Part shown: piece after piece, positions 35,620 through 44,955 of the stretch
How the letters are laid out: each line of letters begins with the position of its first letter
Position numbering within the stretch: position 1 is the stretch's first letter
From: an uncultured Clostridium sp.
Lineage (GTDB): Bacteria > Bacillota > Clostridia > TANB77 > CAG-508
NCBI GenBank assembly: GCA_900553985.1
Contig: USFW01000007.1
Span: 9,387 to 73,386, forward strand
Direction: 5' to 3'
DNA length: 64,000 nucleotides
The notes under the pieces: model-generated
What the model was told of the DNA's origin: nothing
Seen by the model: the letters and a program-made list of their open reading frames with translations, nothing else
The model's database searches: none
Position numbers and translations under genes: made by a program

Positions 35620-35832
35620 ATGAAAACAAATACTTTAAGTGCAAATTTTGACTCCCTAGTTCGGAAATGGGAAAATGCTTGTTTAGTAGATTCTGATATA
35701 AAAACAAAAATCAGTATTGCTAACGAAATATGTTACTTTTATGAAAATAATTTAACTAATATTCATTTTTTACAAAAAGATTTAAAAGTAATTGAAGAAA
35801 TTAAAATGTTTTTATTTCTTAATAATAAGTAA
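35620..35832 (+). CDS. Small hypothetical protein, 70 residues
   Basis: Starts at ATG 35620 behind GGAGG and has its own promoter and terminator, so it is a real monocistronic gene. Helical, with FDSLVRKWENACLVDSDIKTKISIANEICYFYENN; no membrane segment, no recognised family. Confidence 0.65.
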   Translation: MKTNTLSANFDSLVRKWENACLVDSDIKTKISIANEICYFYENNLTNIHFLQKDLKVIEEIKMFLFLNNK

Positions 35833-35843
35833 CCTGTAAGTAA

Positions 35844-35868
35844 AGAGAGCTCGCTATTTGAGCTCTCT
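35844..35868 (+). terminator. Terminator after the 35620 gene
   Basis: A perfect 9-bp stem, AGAGAGCTC (35844-35852) with GAGCTCTCT (35860-35868), then AATATTTTTG. The remaining bases to 36028 are plain AT-rich sequence. Confidence 0.8.
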
Positions 35869-36028
35869 AATATTTTTGCATAAGTTTTAATTCTATATAT
35901 TCTTTTTTATTAATATAATTATATACTTTCAATTTTTTACCAATTAATAGTACTTTAGCTAAAATTAAAATTTTATATCTATTTTATCCTTAATTTTATT
36001 TCATATTGTAATTTCTTTTTAAATAATT

Positions 36029-37432
36029 TTAATTAATCTTTTTTACTAATTCTTTAAATTGATTTCCCCTATCTGCAAAATTTTTAAACATATCAAAACT
36101 AGCACTTGCTGGTGAAAATAAAACAACTTGACCTGGTTTAGCTACTTTTTTTGCAAGTTTTATAGTTTCTTCTAAACTTTCACACATGTGAATATCTATC
36201 TCTTTATTTTCTTTTTCCAATTCTAATTTTACTGCATCAAAAATTTTACCTGAAGTTTGCCCTATTAATATTAATGATTTTACTTTTTCTATTATAGGTT
36301 TTGCAAGTGGTGTGTAATCTAAGTTTTTGTCATATCCTCCTGCTATCAATATTATATCTTCCTTAAAAGCATTTATTCCTGATAAAGTTCTAGAAGGTGA
36401 TGAACTTGCAGAGTCATTATACCATTTCACTCCATCTAGTTCTCTTATAAATTCTATCCTATGTTCAACTGGTTTAAATTCTTTAATAGCATCTACTGCT
36501 ATATCCATATCAACTAATGATGATGTCGCAGCAATTGCTGTTGCAATATTTTGGTAGTTATGATTTCCTCTTAAAATCACATCCTCTACATTTAAAATAT
36601 GTTTTCTTATTTTATCTTCGCATTCTTTAATTACATCTTCATCTACTATATATCCATTATCCAATTTATTTTTACTACTAAAGAAAATAACTTTTCCATT
36701 TGCTTCCTTTTCGCAATTTCTTGTTATTTCATTGTCATAATTTAATACTAAAACACCTTTCTCATCTTGATATTTAAAAATATTTTTCTTTGCTTCTATA
36801 TATTCTTCATAGTCTTTATGAATATTTAAGTGATTTGGTGTTATATTAGTAATAACTGCAATATCTGGACTTATTTCCATTCCCATTAATTGAAAACTAC
36901 TTAATTCTAAAACAAGAATATCCTCGGGTTTCATATCTGATAATTTCGTAAATAATGGTGTACCAATATTACCACCTAAAAATGTATTATATCCAGCTTT
37001 TTTTAAAATTGCATTAATTAAGCTTGTTGTTGTTGTTTTTCCATCACTACCAGTAACTCCAACAATTTTGCAAGGACACATTTTCATTAATAATTCTACT
37101 TCTGTTGTTACGATTGCACCATTATTAGCTTCATCTACTAATTCTTTTCTAGTTGGTAAACAACTTGGAGATCTAAAAATTACATTAAAACCTTTTAAAT
37201 TTTTTAAAGCATCTTCTCCAAAATGAAAACCAAATCCATATGTAGTTATTTTATCCATTATATCTTTAGATATACTATCAATATCACGTTCATCAAAAAC
37301 TGTTACATTAGCTTTTTTTTCATATAAATATTCCATAAGTGGCAAATTACTTACACCCAATCCAACAATTGCTACTTTTCTAAATCTTATATAATCATTA
37401 AATTCATTTAATTTTTCATTAATATATTCCAT
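36029..37432 (-). CDS. murD: UDP-N-acetylmuramoyl-L-alanine:D-glutamate ligase
   Basis: 467 residues; adds D-glutamate in peptidoglycan precursor synthesis. N-terminal Rossmann-like domain (VAIVGLGVSNLPLMEYL), ATP loop VTGSDGKTTTTSLI near residue 125, ELSSFQL, ITNITPNHLNIH, and C-terminal WYNDSASSSPSRT and LFSPASASFDMF. Intact. It stands alone, outside the usual mur cluster. Confidence 0.96.
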   Translation of the reverse strand: MEYINEKLNEFNDYIRFRKVAIVGLGVSNLPLMEYLYEKKANVTVFDERDIDSISKDIMDKITTYGFGFHFGEDALKNLKGFNVIFRSPSCLPTRKELVDEANNGAIVTTEVELLMKMCPCKIVGVTGSDGKTTTTSLINAILKKAGYNTFLGGNIGTPLFTKLSDMKPEDILVLELSSFQLMGMEISPDIAVITNITPNHLNIHKDYEEYIEAKKNIFKYQDEKGVLVLNYDNEITRNCEKEANGKVIFFSSKNKLDNGYIVDEDVIKECEDKIRKHILNVEDVILRGNHNYQNIATAIAATSSLVDMDIAVDAIKEFKPVEHRIEFIRELDGVKWYNDSASSSPSRTLSGINAFKEDIILIAGGYDKNLDYTPLAKPIIEKVKSLILIGQTSGKIFDAVKLELEKENKEIDIHMCESLEETIKLAKKVAKPGQVVLFSPASASFDMFKNFADRGNQFKELVKKIN

Positions 37433-37719
37433 TATAACTTTCGTTCCTTTCTCAGTTTTTATAAGACATATATTTATAAAATGCCATGTTCTTTAACCTA
37501 AATACTTTTTATAATATATTATATATCACAATTTATAAATTTGTGCAATATCCTCCAAAATCTCAGAATTGTTTATTTTTTCGATTATAACTATTTAATA
37601 TTTTATAAGTGCCTTATTTAATGTTTAGTTAATTTATTTAATAGAAATATTTTTTCAGATGTATATTTTAAAATTTTTTAGGCAAACTATTATTAGTATT
37701 TTGAATGGAGGTGCTTTTA

Positions 37720-37809
37720 ATGGCAAAGAAAAATAAAGAAAATAAGAATAATAAAAATAATTCAAATAATCAAAATAATGAAAGACAAAACAACAATAAT
37801 AACAAATAA
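37720..37809 (+). CDS. 29-residue Asn/Lys-rich peptide
   Basis: ATG 37720 follows GGAGG by eight bases and the frame is 29 codons of almost only Asn, Lys, Gln and Glu (starts MAKKNKENKNNK), followed by a strong terminator. The composition resembles tiny spore-associated peptides of Clostridia, but there is no defining motif. Low sequence complexity is partly a product of AT-richness; the ribosome site and terminator are the main support. Confidence 0.5.
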   Translation: MAKKNKENKNNKNNSNNQNNERQNNNNNK

Positions 37810-37840
37810 TTAAATTTATATTATCTTAATAATTAAATAG

Positions 37841-37889
37841 AAAAACTATATCCCATAAGTAACTTTTACAGCTTGGTGATATAGTTTTT
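37841..37889 (+). terminator. Terminator after the 29-codon ORF
   Basis: A 12-bp stem (37841-37852 with 37878-37889) with a T-run. Supports transcription of the small ORF. Confidence 0.75.
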
Positions 37890-37970
37890 TTATTTAAATA
37901 TTTTATTTTATCTCATTAAGCAAATGCATATATCTGTTATCTCATATATTTTATCATCTTGCTTTATTGT

Positions 37971-39722
37971 TTATATATTATATTTTTCTCTTTTTTCATA
38001 AGCAGTATGTAATAATTCTTCTGCTAGTTCACTTCCTGGTTTACCTAAAAATTCTTTATATATTTTTTTCATTACTGGATTTTCATGAGATTTCCTAATA
38101 ACACTTTTTTCATCTATTGAATATAAAGCTTGAGCTCTCAATTTTTTAACATCAACTTCTGCTTGTATTTTTGAGCTTTTTATTGGTTGACCTCCTCCCA
38201 TGATACATCCTCCTGGACATGCCATTATTTCTACAAATTGATAGTCTGCTTTTCCTCGCTTTATTTCTTCTAAAATTGTCTTTGCGTTTGCTAATCCACT
38301 TGCTGCAACTACTTTTATTTCTTTTCCATTAATTTCTATATTTGCTCTTTTTATATTTTGAGTCCCTCTAACTTCCTCAAAATCAATTTTAGGTAAATCT
38401 TTTCCCATTAAAGTATCTTGTGCAGTCCTTAATGCAGCTTCCATTACTCCTCCTGTAACTCCAAAAATTGCTCCTGCTCCTGTTGCTTCTCCCATTGGAT
38501 TATCAAACTTACTATCTTCTAATTTATTAAATTCTATATTTGCTTGTTTTATCATTCTAGCTAATTCTCGAGTTGTTATTACATTATCAACATCAAATAA
38601 TTCTCCTTCTTTCATTTCTTCTCTTTGTCTTTCAAATTTTTTAGCAATACAAGGCATTACTGATACTACATATATTTTTTTAGGATCTATGTTTTCTTTT
38701 TTAGCATAATATGTTTTTATTATTGCTCCAAACATTTCATGTGGAGATTTACAACTTGATAAATGTGGTAATAACTCTGGATAGTTCATTTCTATATATT
38801 TTACCCATCCTGGGCTACATGAAGTAATCATAGGCAAATTATCATTATTCTTAAATCTATTTATAAATTCGTTTGCTTCTTCCATTATTGTTAAATCAGC
38901 ACCTGTGTTTGTATCAAATACTTTGTCAAATCCCAATCTTTTTAATGCTGTTACCATTTTGCCAGTTACATTAATTCCTATTTCCATTCCAAATTCTTCT
39001 CCAAGAGCTACTCTTACTGCTGGTGCAGTTTGGACAATAGCTATACTATCAGGGTCTTTTAATTTTGTCCATACATCATTAATTGTTTCTTTTTCATGTA
39101 ATGCTCCTGTTGGACATGCTTCTATACATTGACCACAAAACGTGCAATTTACGTCATTTAAACTATGGTCACCTACTGTTGATATACACGATTCAAATCC
39201 TCTATTTATGCAGTCTATTGCTCCTATTTTTTGAACATTTTTACATGCTGCTACACATCTTCTACATAATATACATTTATTAAAATCTCTTACTATTGAT
39301 GGAGATAAGTCATCTATCTCATGTTCTGTTCTTTCTCCTTCAAATTCTACTTGTAAAACATTAAATTTTGTAGCTAAAGATTGTAATTCACAATTACCAG
39401 AACGAGTACAAGTTAAGCAATCTTTAGAATGATTAGAAATAATTAAATCTAATATTACATGTCTTGCTTCTAATACATTTGGTGTATGTGTATGTACAAC
39501 CATTCCTTCTTCAACAGTTTGAATACATGAAGTTGCAAAACCTTTTCTCCCCTCTACTTCTACTATACACATTCTGCAATCTCCAACTTCATTTATTTCT
39601 TTTAAAAAACATAAAGTTGGTATGTCGATTCCTGCTTGCTTTGCTGCTTGTAAAATAGTTGTTCCTTTAGGTACTGATATTTTTTGATCATCTATAGTTA
39701 AATTAATCATTTTTTCTTCCAT
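37971..39722 (-). CDS. hydA: [FeFe]-hydrogenase catalytic subunit HydA
   Basis: 583 residues; makes or oxidises H2 in the NADH/ferredoxin bifurcating complex. Domains in order: 2Fe-2S ferredoxin (CFLKEINEVGDCRMC), His-Cys cluster domain (HSKDCLTCTRSGNCELQ), two 4Fe-4S clusters (CILCRRCVAACK, CTFCGQCIEACPTGA), then the H-cluster with TSCSPGW, PCIAKKFE and ACPGGCIMGGGQP, and a small-subunit tail. All ligands are present. Last gene of hydC-hydB-hydA. Confidence 0.96.
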   Translation of the reverse strand: MEEKMINLTIDDQKISVPKGTTILQAAKQAGIDIPTLCFLKEINEVGDCRMCIVEVEGRKGFATSCIQTVEEGMVVHTHTPNVLEARHVILDLIISNHSKDCLTCTRSGNCELQSLATKFNVLQVEFEGERTEHEIDDLSPSIVRDFNKCILCRRCVAACKNVQKIGAIDCINRGFESCISTVGDHSLNDVNCTFCGQCIEACPTGALHEKETINDVWTKLKDPDSIAIVQTAPAVRVALGEEFGMEIGINVTGKMVTALKRLGFDKVFDTNTGADLTIMEEANEFINRFKNNDNLPMITSCSPGWVKYIEMNYPELLPHLSSCKSPHEMFGAIIKTYYAKKENIDPKKIYVVSVMPCIAKKFERQREEMKEGELFDVDNVITTRELARMIKQANIEFNKLEDSKFDNPMGEATGAGAIFGVTGGVMEAALRTAQDTLMGKDLPKIDFEEVRGTQNIKRANIEINGKEIKVVAASGLANAKTILEEIKRGKADYQFVEIMACPGGCIMGGGQPIKSSKIQAEVDVKKLRAQALYSIDEKSVIRKSHENPVMKKIYKEFLGKPGSELAEELLHTAYEKREKYNI

Positions 39723-39918
39723 TTTATTTCATTCCTTTCTCTTAAGGCTTTTTAAAACTTTTATTACGATATTTTCTTTTAGTTTATAAATTGCTAGGAT
39801 TTTTATCATTTATGAATTTAATTGATATATTTTCACTATTAATATCTAATATGTAATAAATCTATTTTCAAAACTGAATATATATTAATTTTATATTTTA
39901 ATATATCTATCAAATTTG

Positions 39919-41779
39919 TTAATTCCCAATTGCATGGAATGGACATCTTGTTATACAAGTACCACATTTTACACATTTATCTTGATTTATTTTTCTTTTT
40001 TCTCGGCCTTCTCCTTCTATTGCATTTACTGGACATGATTTTTGACACAATCCACATGCTTTGCATTTTTCTTCATCAATAGTTATTTTTGACATAGATT
40101 TACATTCTAGAGCCTTACATGCTTTTTGTATAGCATGTTGTCTAAATTCTTCTCTAAAATATTTTAATGTACTTATTACTGGATTTGGCGCACTTTGACC
40201 TAATCCACATATACTTGATTTTTGAATATTAACAGCTAATTTTTCTAATTTATATATATCATACTCTTCGCCTTCTCCACTGCAAAGTCTTTCCAATATT
40301 TCTAACATTCTTTTTGTTCCAATTCTACAAGGAGTACATTTTCCACAACTTTCACTTACAGTAAATTCTAAATAAAATTTTGCTAAACATACCATGCATT
40401 TAGTATCATCCATTACTATTAATCCACCAGAGCCCATCATAGAGCCTATTTGTTTTAATGACTCATAGTCTATTGGTGTATCTAAATGCTCTTTTGGTAT
40501 GCATCCCCCTGATGGACCTCCTGTTTGTGCAGCTTTAAAATCTCTTCTGTTTGGAATTCCTCCACCAATATCATATACTATCTCCCTTAATGTTGTTCCC
40601 ATAGGGACTTCTACTAGACCAATATTATTTACATTTCCACCTAATGCAAAAACTTTTGTTCCTTTTGAATTTTCAGTTCCTATTTTTGAAAACCATTCTG
40701 GTCCATTTAAAATTATTTGACTAATATTTGCATATGTTTCTACATTATTAATTAATGTAGGTTTTCCCCATAATCCAGATTGTGCTGGATATGGTGGTTT
40801 TACTCTAGGTTGACCTCTTTTTCCCTCTATTGACTCCAATAAAGCTGTTTCTTCCCCACATACAAAAGCTCCTGCTCCTAATCTTATCTCTATATCAAAA
40901 TTAAATCCAGTATCAAAAATATTTTTACCTAATATTCCATAATCTTTAGCTTGTTCTATTGCTATTTTTAATCTTTTTACTGCTATTGGATATTCTGCTC
41001 TAACATAAATATACCCTTTATTTGCACCAATTGCATATGCTGCTATTGCCATTGCTTCTAGTACTGTGTGAGGATCACCTTCTAGTATGCTTCTATCCAT
41101 AAAAGCTCCTGGATCTCCTTCATCAGCATTGCATACAACATATTTTTGTTCTCCTTCTGATGCTTTTGTAAGCTCCCATTTCTTGCCGGTTGGAAAACCT
41201 GCTCCACCTCTACCTCTAAGTCCTGATTTTTTTATTATATCTATTACTTCATCTCCGAGTATATTCTCTTAAAGCTCTTTCTAATGCTTCATATCCTCTG
41301 AAAGCTATGTATTCATCAATTTCTTCTGGATTTATTACTCCACAATTTTTTAAAGCTATTCTTTTTTGTTTTTTATAAAAATTAAGTTCATCTAATTTAT
41401 TTACTGTTTTTCCATCTATATCTTTACATAGTAATCTTTTAACTCTTTTTCCATCAACAATATGTGTTTGTATAATTTCTTCGCAATCTTCTGGCTTTAC
41501 CATAGCATAAAAAGTATCTTCTGGTCTAATTATAACTATTGGGCCTTTTGCACATAGTCCAAAACATCCTGTTTTTATAACTCTTACATTTTCAATATTT
41601 TTCTCTTTTAAAATTTTTCTAAATTCTTCTAATATTTCTGGAGATTTAGAAGAAGTACATCCTGTTCCATGACATACTAAAATATGCTTTTCTCTTGTAT
41701 CTGCATTTGTATTTATTCTTAAATCCAATTCTTTTCTTTTTTCTTCTCTTATTTTATGAAGTTCTTCTAATGTTTTCAT
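39919..41779 (-). CDS. hydB: NADH-binding hydrogenase subunit HydB (NuoF-like), broken by one +1 shift at CGG AGA
   Basis: Diaphorase subunit carrying FMN and NADH. From ATG 41779 the frame gives the thioredoxin-like 2Fe-2S domain (CHGTGCTSS...CFGLCAKG) and stops at TGA 41251-41249 right after CGG AGA. Skipping the C at 41257 gives GDEVIDIIKKSGLRGRGGAGFPTG, then the FMN/NADH site CNADEGDPGAFMD, CGEETALLESIEG, ESCGKCTPCR and two C-terminal 4Fe-4S motifs (CKACGLCQKSCP, CVKCGTCITRCP). The whole family length (about 620) is recovered. Start of the second piece is not independent: no start codon or ribosome site fits. Confidence 0.9.
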
Positions 41780-41903
41780 TTATGAACTCCTCCTTTTTAG
41801 TTAGAACATTTGGCTCTTACTTTTTTATTTTATATACAATTTTTCGCATACAATAAGTAAAAGTACTTTTAAAACTTATACTACTATAATTAGTATATTC
41901 TTA

Positions 41904-42422
41904 CTATTTTTCTTGTTTTTCCAGATTCTCTAAAACTTCATCTAGTTTTTTCACAGTTGCTTTTCCATAAACCTCTCCATTTACTGTAAATACTGGTGCC
42001 AAACCACAAGCACCAACACATCTTGTTTCTTCTATTGAAAATAACCCATCTTTAGTAGTTTCTCCTGGTTCTATTTTTAATCTTTCTTTTAATCTATCCA
42101 TTATTCTTTGTGAGCCTTTTACATAGCAAGCTGTACCTAAACATACTGATATATTATATTTTCCTTTTGGTTTTAATGTAAATCTTGAATAAAAAGTTAT
42201 AACTCCATATATTTCTGCCATTGGTACATTTAAGAATTCTGATAAATCTCTTTGTGCTTTTTCTGGTATATACCCATAATGTTCTTGTACTTCGTTTAAC
42301 ATTTGTATTAAATTGTCTTTTACTGGCAAATATTCGTTAAATAAATCTTCTATAAATTTATCTTTTTTATTACAATTGCAATTGCAAATATTTTTATTAT
42401 TGTTCATGTCTTCTTCTTTCAT
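41904..42422 (-). CDS. hydC: Hydrogenase 2Fe-2S subunit HydC (NuoE-like)
   Basis: 172 residues. Thioredoxin-like ferredoxin with CLGTACYVKG and ETRCVGACGLAPV supplying four Cys ligands; EVQEHYGYIPEKAQ and GVITFYSRF are typical of NuoE/HydC. A short Cys-containing Asn/Lys start (CNCNCNKK) precedes the domain. GGGAGG precedes the ATG. First gene of the hydrogenase operon, 124 bases before hydB. Confidence 0.95.
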   Translation of the reverse strand: MKEEDMNNNKNICNCNCNKKDKFIEDLFNEYLPVKDNLIQMLNEVQEHYGYIPEKAQRDLSEFLNVPMAEIYGVITFYSRFTLKPKGKYNISVCLGTACYVKGSQRIMDRLKERLKIEPGETTKDGLFSIEETRCVGACGLAPVFTVNGEVYGKATVKKLDEVLENLEKQEK

Positions 42423-42569
42423 TTTTTACCTCCCAATTTAATATTATTTAGTAATTATTTAGATTATATCAAACGCAAAAATTTTATACAATATTTTTTA
42501 AAATTATATTGACTTTTTTGTAGAAAAATGTAAAAATCTAAGTATAAAAAATAAAGGAGGGGATTTTAT

Positions 42570-43106
42570 ATGTATAGTAGTTATTACAGTAATTATCCTA
42601 GTTATTACGAAGGTTATGGTGCAGGTGTTTCTGATGCTACACTTTACGCTACATTAGGTACAGCTTTAGGAGCATTCTTGGGTATATTTCTGCTTTTCAT
42701 ATTTATTATTTTAATTATCCAAATTGTTGCAAGTTGGAAATTATTTAATAAAGCTGGAGAAAAAGGTTGGAAATCTATCATTCCTATTTATAATGTCATA
42801 ACATTATTTAAAATTTCAGGACTTTCACCATGGATTGTTTGTGCTTATTTATTAGGTTTTATTCCTATTGTTGGAGGACTTATTATGTTAGGTATAAGTA
42901 TATATCAATCTTATAACTTAGCAAAATCATTTGGAAAAGGTGCAGGATTTACAGTTGGATTAGTATTATTACCTTTCGTTTTCTATATGATATTAGCATT
43001 TGGTAAAGATGAATATATCGGACCTGGTGGAAATGTTAAAGATGAATCTTCATCTGAAGAAAAAACAGCTGAAGTAGTTGAAGTTATTGAAAATAATGAT
43101 AATTAA
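42570..43106 (+). CDS. DUF5684 membrane protein
   Basis: 178 residues: Tyr/Ser-rich start, then three to four membrane segments (about 30-55, 85-105, 125-145) with WKLFNKAGEKGWKSIIPIYN, FKISG and LAKSFGKG, the DUF5684 pattern. The C-terminal tail is acidic. AAGGAGGGG precedes the ATG. Function unknown; relatives are sometimes labelled signal peptidase I-associated. Confidence 0.75.
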   Translation: MYSSYYSNYPSYYEGYGAGVSDATLYATLGTALGAFLGIFLLFIFIILIIQIVASWKLFNKAGEKGWKSIIPIYNVITLFKISGLSPWIVCAYLLGFIPIVGGLIMLGISIYQSYNLAKSFGKGAGFTVGLVLLPFVFYMILAFGKDEYIGPGGNVKDESSSEEKTAEVVEVIENNDN

Positions 43107-43133
43107 AAAATATTTATTTTTATAAATTAAACT

Positions 43134-43199
43134 AAAAAATAAAAGAGAAATTTATTTTGTGAATTATATTATCACTTAAAATTTACTCTTTTATTTTTT
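43134..43199. terminator. Bidirectional terminator
   Basis: Stem 43134-43147 with 43186-43199 (14 bp) and an extra inner AAATTT pairing, A-run left and T-run right, between converging genes. Confidence 0.75.
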
Positions 43200-43212
43200 G
43201 TTATATATAAAC

Positions 43213-43563
43213 TTATAGCATGTTTTCCCATTCTTTTTCTCTAAATCCTATATATATTTCTTTTTCTGTTATAAATAACGGTCTTTTTATTAACATTCCA
43301 TCTGATGATAATAATTTTATTTTTTCTTCTAATGTCATTTCTTCTAGTTTTTCTTTTAGGTTCAATTCTTTATATTTTAAACCACTCGTATTGAAAAATC
43401 TTTTTACTTCCTTTCCACTTCTTTCTATCCATTCTTCTAATTCTTGAAAAGTTGGTGTCTCTTCTATGATATTTCTTTCTTCGTAAGATATATTATTGTT
43501 TTCTAACCATTTTTTAGCTTTTTGACAAGTAGAACATCTTGAGTAATATATAAATAAATTCAT
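43213..43563 (-). CDS. ArsC/Spx-family thioredoxin-fold protein
   Basis: 116 residues. RCSTCQKAKKWL carries the CxxC-like active site near residue 10-13, NTSGLKYKELN and IKRPLFI near the C-terminus are typical of the YusI/ArsC-related branch rather than Spx proper. Likely a redox or reductase protein of unknown substrate. No arsenic genes are adjacent. Confidence 0.82.
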   Translation of the reverse strand: MNLFIYYSRCSTCQKAKKWLENNNISYEERNIIEETPTFQELEEWIERSGKEVKRFFNTSGLKYKELNLKEKLEEMTLEEKIKLLSSDGMLIKRPLFITEKEIYIGFREKEWENML

Positions 43564-43669
43564 TATAGTACCTCCTTAATATTTTATTTTAAATATATTA
43601 TCATTTTATTTTTAAATTTTCAATATTTTAAGCAGGTTATGACATTTTTTTTAAGCACTTTATACTATA

Positions 43670-43715
43670 CTATTTTTAGTTAAATTTAATATGTTTTCTA
43701 CTATACTAAAAATAG
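43670..43715. repeat. Inverted repeat upstream of a 60-codon ORF
   Basis: CTATTTTTAGT (43670-43680) pairs with ACTAAAAATAG (43705-43715). Separately, TTTTCTACTATACT near 43694 is repeated inverted as AGTATAGTAGAAAA near 43940, so the small ORF is bracketed by inverted sequence. Confidence 0.45.
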
Positions 43716-43745
43716 AAATAACTCAAATTCAAGGAGGATACAAAA

Positions 43746-43928
43746 ATGGTTTTTTCAAGATATTTATATAGTAAAGTACACGAAGCAACGCAAGATTTCA
43801 TATCAATTTGGCTTGATTCAAATGATATTGATTTTCTAAATAAAAATAATATTGAATATTCTAAATTAGAAAATCATATGTATTTAGTAAATTGTTCCCA
43901 AATAAAGCAAAAATTTTATGCCAGTTAA
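43746..43928 (+). CDS. Small hypothetical protein, 60 residues
   Basis: AAGGAGG lies eight bases before the ATG. The product is VFSRYLYSKVHEATQDFISI..., with a mid segment DFLNKNNIEYSKLE; no recognised family, no membrane segment. Flanked by inverted repeats (see the entry at 43670), so it could be cargo of a small non-autonomous element. Confidence 0.5.
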   Translation: MVFSRYLYSKVHEATQDFISIWLDSNDIDFLNKNNIEYSKLENHMYLVNCSQIKQKFYAS

Positions 43929-44187
43929 ATAACTGTGTCAGTATAGTAGAAAATAGCACATTAGAATTTAATGTTTACTTATTTTAAGAGTTCTGTATCT
44001 TGTTTTTAACAAAATAAAAGTTCTACTTTCAGTATAAAACAACTGCTTATAGAACTCTTAATATATAATTATTCTTAATGTTGCAATATTAAATATATAT
44101 TTACTACTTAATAGTGCTGTTTAGTAAAATTTAAACATTAAATAAGTTATTCATTTTATACTGATTACAAGTTAATAATATTAATTA

Positions 44188-44955
44188 TTAACTATTATTA
44201 TCTATATAATTTTTATAATCATCCATAATTTTATGTGCTCTTTCTTTCATTTCTTCTGCTCTTTGCCACATGGGTATGTCTTTATTAGGATATATTGGAT
44301 CTAGTACTATTGCATGTATACATTTCTTTTTCTTATATAATTTATAAATTCCTTTTGCTTCTTTTAAGACATATAAAATAGGTACTATTGGAACATCTGC
44401 TTTTACTGCTATTTTAAATGCACCATTTTTAAATTTTCTAATTTTATCACAATATGGCCATAACGCTCCTTCTGGATACATATGTATTGTTTTTTCATTC
44501 TTTAGAGCTTTATTAATTTCTTCTAAAAATTTTTCTTTTTGGCTTACTTTTGACGGTATGGGTATTGCATATAGTATTCTTATCAAATGTCTTACTATTG
44601 GTATTTTGAAATTACTAGATAATGTAGGAAAATATACTCTGCTAGGAAAATTTATTATTCCATTCATTGTACAATCTAATGGATGTATATGATTTGAAAT
44701 TGTTACTTTCCCACCTTTAATTTCTTGTAGTTTTTCTTTATTTTCAATTTTGAAACCTAAAAAAACTTTATTGAAAATATATAATATTGGATATATTACT
44801 AATGTTAAAATACTTGATATTATATTAAATATCCAATTATGGCAAATATATTTATAGTCATCTGTAATATCAAAATTTAAAGGTTCCCACATATGAAATA
44901 TTTGAGCATCATCTTCTAGTTCTTCATCTGATAATTCTTTCACTTCTTCTCTCAT
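44188..44955 (-). CDS. plsC: Acyltransferase of the PlsC family
   Basis: 255 residues. The acyltransferase motifs are SNHIHPLDC (NHxxxxD type, His-Asp pair), FPSRVYFPT and MYPEGALWPY; a hydrophobic segment at about 43-65 anchors it. It transfers acyl chains to glycerol-phosphate lipids. ATG 44955 is preferred. The start lies inside the end of the glycosyltransferase gene (about 30-base overlap), so the two are translationally coupled and probably act on the same membrane lipids. Confidence 0.85.
   Translation of the reverse strand: MREEVKELSDEELEDDAQIFHMWEPLNFDITDDYKYICHNWIFNIISSILTLVIYPILYIFNKVFLGFKIENKEKLQEIKGGKVTISNHIHPLDCTMNGIINFPSRVYFPTLSSNFKIPIVRHLIRILYAIPIPSKVSQKEKFLEEINKALKNEKTIHMYPEGALWPYCDKIRKFKNGAFKIAVKADVPIVPILYVLKEAKGIYKLYKKKKCIHAIVLDPIYPNKDIPMWQRAEEMKERAHKIMDDYKNYIDNNS

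Noticed and set aside
35844..35868. Regulatory operator
   Set aside because: The 9-bp stem followed by a T-containing run after a stop codon is better explained as a terminator.
39083..40720. Several + strand frames inside hydA and hydB
   Set aside because: Antisense shadows of conserved hydrogenase genes; no start signals.
41087..41272. Separate start for the second half of hydB
   Set aside because: The first ATG lies within the FMN/NADH region, behind no ribosome site, and would lose the GRGGAGFP motif.
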